The notes under the pieces were generated by a model, which saw only the letters and a list, made by a program, of their open reading frames with translations, had not been told where the DNA came from and made no database searches. Source: Achatina immaculata (Eukaryota; Mollusca; Gastropoda; Stylommatophora; Achatinidae). Taken from it: 64,000 nt of DNA. The stretch spans positions 15,830,282-15,894,281 of the forward strand of contig CM019701.1 of NCBI GenBank assembly GCA_009760885.1, in the 5' to 3' direction. Each line of letters begins with the position of its first letter. Within the stretch, counting starts at the first letter, position 1. Positions 56,026 through 64,000 of this stretch are shown here, one piece after another. Both the position numbers and the translations under genes were made by a program.

Positions 56026-56110
56026 TGAGCCAAATTTGATTTCATTTTACTCATGACAACGTAATTGGTGCGCTTGACACAACTGCACACTTTACTTTTT
56101 TCCGTGAGTA
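56026..56110. repeat. Tc1 element, right terminal inverted repeat
   Basis: Reads GCCAAATTTGATTTCATTTT ... TTTTTTCCGTGAGTA and pairs with the left end. The terminal five bases TACTC/GAGTA are perfect. Confidence 0.8.
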
Positions 56111-57781
56111 TATTAACATCCAATAAAGACCAAAAGCAAAGATGGGCTGAACAATTCCAAGAAATACTTAATCGACCACACCCAAAGGAATTGTTAAAAC
56201 TTGAAACTGACTTTACCAGCCCCACAACTAAATGTCAACCTAGATGAAATTAAATTGCATGAAATTGAAACAGCAGTGAATTTAATGGCTAACAACAAAG
56301 CTGCAGGTGAAGATGAAATAACACCCGAAATGCTAAAAGCTATCAATAGTGACAACATGAGACAACTACAGAGAATGTTTAACAAGATTTGGAAAGAAGA
56401 AAAGGCCCCTTCTAATTGTAAAAAAGGAATTATTGTTAAAATACAAAAAAAAAGATAACCTTAGTGACTGTAACAACTGGAGAGGAGTAACCTTAATATC
56501 GGTTGTGTCATTTTGAATAGACTTAAAGATATAGTGGATACTGCAATGAGAGAAGAACAAGCAGGATTTCGAAAATGGAGAAGCTGTCTCGACCAGATCT
56601 TTACTCTCAGAATAATACTTGAAGAACATTTTAAAAAACAGAAACAATTAATACTGAACTTCATAGATTTTAAAAGGCATTTGATAGCATACACAGAGAT
56701 TCATTATGGAGAATGTTAAGTCTGTATGGAATACCATCTAAAATTGTCAACATCATTAAGGACTTATACAATGGATATGTTTGTGCAGTCAAGACAGAAG
56801 AAGGGATGAGTGAATGGTTCCAGATTGAAACAGGTGTGAAACAAAGATGTATAATGTCTCCTTTACTTTTTGGAATTACAGTAGACTTCATAATGAAAAA
56901 AAATGCTGCACATGTAATACAAGTATTGACTGGGTACACGGGACCCAACTAGAAGATCTTGATTTTGCTGATGACATAACTTTTATCAGTAATGACGTGA
57001 ATTCCATGCAAGAAAAAACAGATAGCCTGTCTTCACTGGCTAGCAAAATAGTACTTGAAATTAACAAGGACAAAAGAAAAATAATGAAAATTCCCATTAA
57101 TCAAAATGGAAAAATATACACAGAAGGGACAGATATTTCATACCTTGGCAGCTACATAGACCAGGATGGTGACACTAGAAAGGAAGTTAGGATCAGAACT
57201 GCAAAAACAGCATCAATCTTCAAGAATTTTGAGAACATATGGAATTCAAAAGTTATAAGCACAAAATCCAAGTTAAGACTATTCAATTCAAATGTAATAT
57301 CCACCCTCATTTATGCATGCTAAAGCTGGAAAACATCTAAAGAAATAGAAAAGACATTAGATTCTTTTGAAAACAAAAGCCTAAGGAAAATACTCGGCAT
57401 CAAGTGGAACGAATTCAAGAACAATGCAGAGATAAGACAAATGACTAAACAACCAGTCTCATGGGTGATCAGGAAAAGGAGATGTACATATGTTGGTCAT
57501 TTGATGAGAAGAAACGATCAGAGAATCCCAAAACAAGCTGTCAAGTGGAACACAACAGGTCGAAGAAAAAGAGGCAGACCGCGTGAAACTCTGAAGAGGA
57601 TATTATTAAAAGAGGCCAAATTAACAGGCATAAAATCCCTTGATGAGGTTGAAAGACTCGCCGAAGACAGGAAAAATTGGCGAACTACTTTGCGAGCCCT
57701 ATGTGACGTTTAATGGCACGGGAAGGATACAAGATATAAGATAATATTACTGAACACAATTTTATTTCTCTATGGTTCCAG

Positions 57782-57787
57782 TTTCCG
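57782..57787 (+). other. Candidate 6-nt micro-exon position in unit gamma
   Basis: GGTTCCAG|TTTCCG|GTAAGTATTG has a perfect donor and a multiple-of-three length that would keep phase 1. A 6-nt exon cannot be accepted without transcripts. Confidence 0.15.
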
Positions 57788-58211
57788 GTAAGTATTGCTC
57801 TTTTTCCATTAAGATGAAATGGTCGTATATGTTTTATTTACTGGTGAATCTTTTCTTGTTTTTTTTTTTAAATTTTCAAGGTCTTGATCGAATGTTCATT
57901 TTTATATATTTGAACTCTGCAGACAAAATGTTGAAATATCTTTGTGAAACAGAATTCCTGTCAATATTCACAGCTACAACTGCTGGCCGGCGATTTAATT
58001 ATTTCAAATAAAAGAAGAATTTTGTACCAGACTTAGTTTGACGACATCAGTCAGGGACAACAGCTTGTGAAGACTGAACTATAGTGTCCTATGATGTTAA
58101 ATAGAACATCCATAACACAAGAACACTTTTTATTATAAAAATAAACCTGGTGCTCATAAAATAACGAATTTCCTGATTCTGAAAATAAACTACGCGAGAA
58201 ACATGTTTTAA

Positions 58212-58276
58212 CATCATCATCATCATTATCATCATCATCATCATTATCATCATCATTATCATCATCATCATCATCA
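58212..58276. repeat. (ATC)n/(ATT) trinucleotide repeat
   Basis: CATCATCATCATTATC-type runs. The minus strand reads as polymethionine, which is meaningless. Confidence 0.95.
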
Positions 58277-58329
58277 TTACAACATTCCTGTGAGGCTCAT
58301 GCTTCTCCCAACTATACCAGCCGCAGGCA

Positions 58330-58445
58330 AATCCTCCTCCACTCCCCTCTCTTCTTTACTCATACACACAGATGAGAATATCTTCTTTACTCATACACAC
58401 AGATGAGAATATCTTCTTTACTCATACACACAGATGAGAATATCT
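58330..58445. repeat. 31-bp tandem repeat, about 3.5 copies
   Basis: The unit is TCTTCTTTACTCATACACAC followed by AGATGAGAATA, at 31-bp spacing (58381, 58412). Confidence 0.93.
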
Positions 58446-59084
58446 TCAGTTTATGAGCATACTAAGTCAAATCATAATGTTCAAAATTTGAGAAGAAAAA
58501 TTTAAAACGAACTTTACACATTTACATTAATGAATAAAACAGCTAGTACCTTTGTTTTAAATAATCTAATATTTTGTTATCACACCTTTATTACGTAATT
58601 TTCTGTATATTTAGTTTTATATTGCCAGTCTGAGAAAGTAGCCGTGTTACACAGAAAACAGAGATGAGTCAGTTTCTGATCACAGAATGTAAATCAGCGT
58701 TTATCATTTGTATAATCATACAAACACAAGCACTCAAACACACACATAAGATTTCATTCAAATATATAATCACCATAAGCACAACACACAAACACATAAA
58801 TCATACTTTCTTCTAGATATTGCCATACATATAATAATACAAAGCCATATAGAATATTTCTTTACAAAACTCCCATGAGAAGCAAGCACAGTTGGAGAGA
58901 ATATGTATGCAGCATCATTTTGTTTTGTGTCTTGACTATTTCACTTGAATAGTCCGTTCCTGTTTGAGAACCTCCTGTTGTAATGAAGACAAATGTCCAT
59001 ACTTACAGAAAACTAGCAGACTTTTAAGACATGGCAGGTGATGGGTAGAAAGAAATTTTCACATGGCCTACATAAGTCCATCTT

Positions 59085-59895
59085 CTTTTTCTGATCACCC
59101 ATGAGACAGGTTGTTGTTTGCTCATCTGTCTTATCTTTTTGTTTTTCTTAAATTCATTCAACTTTACACCAAGTATTTTTTGAGGAATTTGTTTTCAAAA
59201 GAGTCTAATTTCTTGTCTATTTCTTTAGTTGATTTCCAGCATGCATACGTAAGGTGCATATCACATTTGAATTGAATCATCTTAACTTGGTTTTTGTGCT
59301 TATAGCTGTTGAATTCCATATGTTCTCAAGATTTTTTAAGGACAATGCTGCATTTGGAATTCTAATTCTAACTCCCTTCCTGGTGTCACCATCCTGGTCT
59401 ATGTAGCTGCCGAGATATGCAAATTGGTTTACTTTATCACCAGCTGTTACGTCCAAGTTCATTTTGCCTTCTTGATTAATGAGAAAATTCATAATTTTTG
59501 TTTTGTCTTTGTTCATTTCAAGACCTGTTTTGCTAGCCAAGGAAGAGAGGGAATCTGTTGTTTTCTACACCGATTTCACGTTGTCACTGATAAGAGTTAT
59601 GTCATCAGCAAAATGAAGATCTTCTATTTGTGTCCCATGTATCCAATCAATGCCTATTTTACCTGTACAGCATATTTTGATTACAAAGTCTATGGCAATT
59701 CCAAAATATACATCGTTGTTTCATGTCTGTTTTAATCTGAAACCATTCGCTCATTCCTTCTTCTGTCTTGACTGCACAAACATATCCATTGTAGAGGTCT
59801 CTAATGATGTTGACAATTTTAGATGGTATTCCATATAGTCTTAAAATTCTCCAAAATGAATCTCTGCGTATGCTATCAAGTGCTTTTTAAAAGAC
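59085..59895 (-). pseudogene. Family A LINE, reverse copy, both ends missing
   Basis: The minus strand reads GLEMNKDKTKIMNFLINQEG, then GDKVNQFAYLGSYIDQDGDTRKGVRIR and LENIWNSTAISTKTKLR, with an RT palm remnant and YNGYVC-like block at the right (toward 59890). It lacks the last 150 or so bases of the 3' region and stops at a (TA)n run. Confidence 0.8.

Positions 59896-59904
<9 letters not shown>

Positions 59905-59946
<42 letters not shown>
59905..59946. repeat. (TA)n microsatellite
   Basis: About 20 TA units between two family A copies. The next LINE's 3' end (GGCACGGGAAGGATATATAT) runs into it. Confidence 0.97.
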
Positions 59947-59948
<2 letters not shown>

Positions 59949-62094
59949 TTCCCGTGCCGTTAAACGTCACATAGGGCTCGCAAAGTGGTTTTCCAATTTT
60001 TCCTGTCTTCGGCGAGTCTTTCAACCTCATCAAAGGATTTTATGCCTGTTAATTTGGCCTCTTTTAATAATATCCTCTTCAGAGTGTCACGCGGTCTGCC
60101 TCTTTTTCTTCGGCCTGTTGTGTTCCACTTGATAGCTTGTTTTGGGATTCTCTGATCGTTTCTTCTCATCAAATGACCAACATATGTCCATCTCCTTTTC
60201 CTGATCACCCATGAGACTGGTTGTTCAGTCATCTGTCTTATCTCTGCATTGTTCTTGAATTCGTTTCACTTGATGCCGAGTATTTTACTTAGGAGTTTTC
60301 TTTTGGAGTCTAATTTCTTGTCTATTTCTTTAGTTGATTTCCAGCTTTCGCATGCATAAATGAAGGTGGATATTACATTTGAATTGAATACTCTTAACTT
60401 GGATTTTGTGCTTATAACTTTTGAATGCCATATGTTCTCAAGATTCTTGAAGATCGATGCTGCTTTTGCAATTCGAATTCTAACTTCCTTTCTGGTGTCA
60501 CCATCCTGGTCTATGTAGTTGCCAAGGTATGAAAACTGATTGACGTCTTCAATATCTGTCCCTTCTGCGTTTATTTTTCCATTTTGATTAATGGGAATTT
60601 TCATTATTTTTCTTTTGTCCTTGTTAATTTCAAATCATATTTTGCTAGCCAGTGACGACAGCCAATCTGTTTTGTCTTGCATGGAATTCACATTGTTACT
60701 GATAAGAGTTATGTCACCAGCAAAAGCAAGATCTTCTAGTTGGGTCCTATGTACCCAGTCAATACTTGTATTACATGTGCAGCATTTTTTCATTATGAAG
60801 TCTATTGTAATTCCAAAAAGGAAAGGAGACAGTATACGTCCTTATTTCACGCCTGTTTCAATCTGGAACCATTCACTCATCCCTTCTTCTGTCTTGACTG
60901 CACAAACATATCTATTGTAGAAGTCCTTAATGATGTTGACAATTTTAGATGGTATTCCATATAGACTTAAAATTCTCCATAATGAATCTCTGTGTATGCT
61001 ATCAAATGCCTTTTTAAAGTCTATGAAGTTCAGTATTAGTGGTTTCTGCTTTTCAATATGCGCTTCTAGTATTATTCTTAGAGTAAAGATCTGATCGTGA
61101 CAGTTTCTCCCTTTTCAAAATCCTGCTTGTTCTTCTCTCATTGCGGTAATTACTATATCTTTAAGTCTATCCAAAATGACCTTGCAAAATACTTTGTACA
61201 CAACTGATATTAAAGTAGCTCCTCTCCAATTGTTACAGTCACTAAGGTTGTTTTTTTTTGTTGGTATTTTAACAATGATTTCATTTTCAATTAAGAAGGA
61301 ACCTTTTCTTCTTTCCAAATCTTGTTAAACATTCTCTGTAGTTGTCTCATGTTGTCACTATTGATAGCTTTTAGCATTTCGGGTGTTATTTCATCTTCAC
61401 CTGCAGCTTTGTTGTTAGCCATTAAATTCACTGTTGTTTCAGTTTCATGCAATTTAATTTCATCTAGGTTGACATTTAGTTGTGGGGCTGGTAAGTCAGT
61501 TTCAAGGTTTAACAATTCTTTGGGTGTGGTCTATTAAGTATTTCTTGGAATTGTTCAGCCCATCTTTGCTTTTGGTCTTTATTTGATGTTAATAGGGTTC
61601 CAGTTTTGCTAAGGATTGGTTTTTCTTTAGATGTAATAGTACCTGTTAGCTTCTTTTGTATGTTATATAGAGGTTTGCTGTCTCCTGTTTTTGCTGCTTT
61701 TTCTGCCTCTTTCGCCATATTGTCTATGTATTCTCTTTTATCCCTTCTAGTTGAACTTTTTACTTTCTTGTCTATTTCTTTGTATGTTGCTTTCACCAGA
61801 TCTTTTCCAAGGTCTATTTTTACATTCAACATATAAAATTTTCTGCTTGTCTTTCATGTATGTACTTCCATGTGCTTTTAGATATCCATGCTTTTCTATT
61901 TGGTTTTTTCAGTCCAACGATTACTTTAGCTGCTGTGATTATGGCTGTGCTGTAAGAATTCCATAATTCATCTATACCTATCTCCTCTACTTCACTGGGT
62001 GTTGTGGAATGATTGGCACAATCCTGGTTGAAATTAATGTTAGTATTGTCTTCTTGTAGGCTGTTGCTGTTTATCTTTCTATGTACTGATTTCT

Positions 62095-62096
<2 letters not shown>
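59947..62096 (-). pseudogene. Family A LINE, longest reverse copy
   Basis: On the minus strand, in order: SVHRKINSNSLQEDNTNINF and WISKSTWKYIHERQAENF (linker), EYIDNMAKEAEKAAKTGD, PILSKTGTLLTSNKDQKQRW, NVNLDEIKLHETETTVNLMA, KIPTKKNNLSDCNNWRGATL, DIVITAMREEQAGF, the palm (LLFGITIDFIMKK and an F-A-[DG]-D box equivalent near 60720, where the DNA reads CTTGCTTTTGCTGGTGACAT, i.e. AFAGD, so the first aspartate is lost), then SYLGNYIDQDGDTRKEVR and GRRKRGRPRDTLKRILLKEA. Frameshifts separate these blocks. It is 5'-truncated at 62096 and has (TA)n on both sides. It preserves the uninterrupted sequence at which the Tc1 element inserted in the other copy. Confidence 0.86.

Positions 62097-62133
<37 letters not shown>
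62097..62133. repeat. (TA)n microsatellite
   Basis: About 18 TA units at the 5'-truncated end of the family A LINE. Confidence 0.97.
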
Positions 62134-62136
<3 letters not shown>

Positions 62137-62149
62137 TGTAATTTTGTAT

Positions 62150-63060
62150 GCCGTATTAAATCGAGTGTGGGGGAAGAATGAAAGATGGAGCAGTAAAGGG
62201 TAGAATGTAACAGGATTGTGTGACATCGTGGTTTACTTTGCACCAGTTTAATCTAGAGTTGGACTTTCTCACCGGAAAACCTCAGCGTGATTAGGATACG
62301 CATACATCCCAGCCGGGTGGGAGGTGGTTGCCTCTCTAGACCGCCCTGGTCCAGTGTCTCCGACTTTATCATTTTGTGGTCGTGGAGATACCCTTCCTAG
62401 TTGTGACCAGGACGAAAGTTTTGTACAGGAGGACGAATCCTCGCCACCAGTAAGTTTCACCCCAGGGTTAAGCCGGTTTAGGCAATCTGCCGCAGTATGG
62501 GTGTATACAGGACGGGACCGGCCTCTAGATGAGAGGTGCCGTAATTTGAGTAGTCCTGACATCGAGACTACTGGTTACTTCACTTAATCCTTTCCTTCAC
62601 CTTTTCCACGACGGCGCTGCACGACAACCTTAATCGCATTTTTCTTCATTGCCTTGGAGGAGTTTCATACCACGCACGGCAGCTCAAGAATGTCGCCACC
62701 TGCGGGTTTGAAATCAGAGTTTTCCTTCTCCTAGATGAGCTATCAACCAAGACTAACGAGTCTCATCTACCCGAAGAATCTGGTTTTCAGGAGCCAGATA
62801 CTCACCTTTCGCCCCTTCTCCTGCCAGTTTAAACAGTTCTGCCACGAGAAGGCCAGGAGCTGGACATGGACTGTCAGAGGCTATTTGAGAAGCACGTCTT
62901 GGAGATATTTAATTGGGGTGGAGAGCGTATCCCTCACCCCACCTCCGGCTTTAACAGTCCTTAGAACCTTTCACCATCTTCAAATAAAGAGCATTCGTTC
63001 ATTCATTCATTCTGTCTGTCTGTCTGTCCGTCCGTCTGTATGTTTCTCGGTCTGTTTGAT
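62150..63060 (+). mobile_element. Unidentified retroposon 3' region
   Basis: This GC-richer block starts with a string related to the 3' UTR of the family C LINE (GGAAGAATGAAAGATGGAGC here, GGAAGAATGTAAGATGGAGT at 33899). It ends TTCAAATAAAGAGCATTCGT followed by (ATTC)n and (TGTC)n, the same kind of end as family C (AAATAAAGATCATTC). Frames such as 62324-62587 have no recognisable domain. It is most likely the long 3' UTR of a CR1/L2-like LINE, or a SINE that shares its 3' end. The identity is inferred only from the two ends. Confidence 0.5.
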
Positions 63061-63674
63061 CTAAGAATCTTTTAAAACATGATTTTATTACTCTTTCAAA
63101 ATGCTTCTATTACATACAGAGTTGTTCATTGTTTAAATACATGTGCTATAGTACAGGTTTACACACTGCATCATGTGCAAATTTAAAATAGAAAACAAAT
63201 TAACTCTTTTTATATAATGTCTTTCTTACTTACAAGCTGCCTGACATAATTGGTTGCTTTTATTTATTATCTTTGTCACGCGGCAAAGTTTGTCGATTAT
63301 TAAAACATCTTTTTTAGAGAAATTTGAAATTTAAATTAAATATTGGACTTAAAACAGTTTGTGAAAACTGATTAGCGGAATCGAGCAGTAGCATTAAGTA
63401 TGTTTTCTTATCATTTATTCCTCCACGCATCTGATATTTCTGGGATTGCTACAGTCAGTACGTATTGCTTCTTAAATTCTCTGTTACGAGAGATATAACC
63501 TACAGAGTTCAAAGATACCTGTCATTATACTTGTGTAATTTTGAAATATTTTTTCAGATACTTATCGAAATTTTAAATTTACTTATTTGAATGTTGCACA
63601 AAAACTACTGTAGTATGCATCTATACCATGATTATTATAAGTATTAAATAATACATCCCATATTATCTGGAACT

Positions 63675-63830
63675 CTGATGAGGACATTGTTAAGAGAGGC
63701 CAGTTCAGTGACCATACTTTATCTTCTCTCTCTATTTCTTTGTCCCGTATGTTTTTGTATGGTTAAGGCTCACGCCGGAACGTCCCAACTGTGAACTCCT
63801 TAAGCAATAAAGCAATTCCTACTTTTTTTT
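63675..63830 (+). mobile_element. Possible retroposon 3' end
   Basis: CATTGTTAAGAGAGGCCAGT resembles the bases at 900-920 (CATTGTTAAGAGAGGTCAAA). The segment ends CTTAAGCAATAAAGCAATTC followed by T-rich sequence. AATAAAG near a composition break suggests the tail of a LINE or SINE. The rest of unit delta resumes after it. Weak evidence. Confidence 0.3.
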
Positions 63831-64000
63831 CTAGTTTTTAAATTTTGGTATCACAGGTTTACTGCAGTGGCTCCGTGTAATGTTATAAAATCATACAGTA
63901 ATTATTATGTGTTACTAGAAAGAACACTGAGCTGAACAACTTATTTAAATCCCATCCAATTATAAATTATCTTGAAACTGAACAGACTACGCTAGCTGGG

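Larger units (their letters stand above)
54581..56110 (-). mobile_element. Intact Tc1-type DNA transposon, 1530 bp
   Basis: The element carries inverted ends TACTCAAGGAAACAAGTAAG (54581) and, reversed from 56110, TACTCACGGAAAAAAGTAAA. Similarity continues imperfectly for about 85 bases to a shared AATTTGGC. It is flanked by TA on both sides (54579-54580 and 56111-56112), the Tc1/mariner target duplication. The paralogous LINE at 61600 gives the unoccupied sequence (AAAACTGGAACCCTATTAAC reversed), which fixes both borders. One intact transposase gene fills the middle. Confidence 0.93.
54306..57745 (+). pseudogene. Family A RTE-like LINE, 5'-truncated, split by a Tc1 element
   Basis: The LINE sequence is 54306-54580 plus 56113-57745. 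The left part encodes the linker (DMAKEAEKAAKTGD-like). After the transposon come NVNLDEIKLHEIETAVNLMA and KAAGEDEITPEMLKAI (start of RT), MREEQAGFRKWRSCLDQI, WFQIETGVKQRCIMSPLLF, the catalytic LDFADDITFISND, SYLGSYIDQDGDTRKEVR, and at the end RKRRCTYVGHLMRRNDQRI and GRRKRGRPRETLKR. Lesions: a frameshift near 56460, a lost segment near 56690, a frameshift near 56900 and a TAA near 57321. The flanking ATTACTCAACA (54295-54305) and ATTACTGAACA (57746-57756) are a target-site duplication, and unit alpha shows the empty site (ACTAATCAACACAATTT). Confidence 0.88.
52580..58870. repeat. Diverged segmental repeat, unit gamma (with insertions)
   Basis: The unit proper is 52580-54305 plus 57746-58870; a family A LINE that itself contains the Tc1 element separates the halves. 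Gamma is the most complete unit and aligns to both beta (left part) and alpha (whole right part). It lacks the U2-like insertion of alpha: AGAATTTTGTACC... runs directly into CAGGGACAACAG. No ORF is conserved between units. Confidence 0.8.
58870..63990. repeat. Diverged segmental repeat, unit delta (with insertions)
   Basis: The left piece, 58870-59080, resembles the start of gamma/beta (TTGTAATGAAGA, CAGACTT, GGTGATGGGTAGA). The right piece, 63060 to the window end, resembles the later part (TGATTTTATTACTCTTTCAA, TACATACAGAGTTGTTCATT, GCATCATGTGCAAAT, GACATAATTGGT, GGATTGCTACAGTCAGTACG, ATTTGAATGTTGCAC). Two family A LINEs and another retroposon sit between them. The right side is cut by the window edge. 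Confidence 0.7.

Noticed and set aside
58089..58277. Polymethionine ORF on the minus strand.
   Set aside because: Translation of an ATC/ATT trinucleotide repeat.
59899..60132. ORF starting with alternating Tyr-Ile.
   Set aside because: Translation of a (TA)n run continuing into the antisense of a LINE.

Overview
The window looks like animal nuclear DNA, probably from an invertebrate. A mollusc or another lophotrochozoan is my guess, from the retroelement families and the very high tandem-repeat load; it is not proven. Bacterial features are absent: no operons, no ribosome-binding sites and no dense coding. About 95 percent is tandem repeats, recent and old segmental duplications, LINE remnants of at least six lineages and one intact Tc1-type DNA transposon. 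I see one host protein gene, in part, and no tRNA or rRNA genes.

Left part (1-10.7 kb): two near-identical tandem segmental duplications (units of 1527 and 1943 bp) carry LINE fragments and minisatellites. Among them is a LINE ribonuclease H domain with all catalytic residues (2735-3703) and a 42-bp minisatellite that has expanded inside a LINE 3' region. Middle (10.7-28.9 kb): a third near-identical tandem duplication (about 1.82 kb) is followed by a very large array of 38-bp repeats, 13.9-28.9 kb. The array has no stops over long stretches in all forward frames, so it makes long false leucine/phenylalanine-rich ORFs. Each unit ends in a strong 3' splice-site-like string (pyrimidine tract + CAG|G).

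Host gene (29.3-42.5 kb at least): a plus-strand exon encodes a complete signal peptide (MKLVVVLGLLCLLCAVSVA). An 18-nt micro-exon follows (adds APEEHE), then a candidate 12-nt micro-exon (adds GGVD). All are phase 1 and therefore symmetric, with good splice sites. This is the layout of a secreted micro-exon gene. The introns are full of minisatellites. One of them, in intron 1, is visibly an amplification of the exon 1/intron 1 junction. Intron 2 also took in a CR1/L2-like LINE, a full-length RTE-like LINE (family B) and an RLE-type LINE (family D).

Right part (43-64 kb): four diverged copies of a multi-kilobase AT-rich unit (alpha, beta, gamma, delta) lie in tandem and have been hit by insertions. 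Because the copies are paralogous, they act as empty sites for each other. They show that a LINE (family A) and a pair of poly(A)-tailed U2-snRNA-like retroposons were inserted. A second family A copy gives the empty TA site of the intact 1530-bp Tc1 element (54581-56110), which encodes a 337-residue DD34E transposase.

The items I would look at first are the micro-exon gene with splice-site-like repeat arrays in its introns, the U2-like retroposons at 48.8-49.3 kb, and the intact nested Tc1 element.
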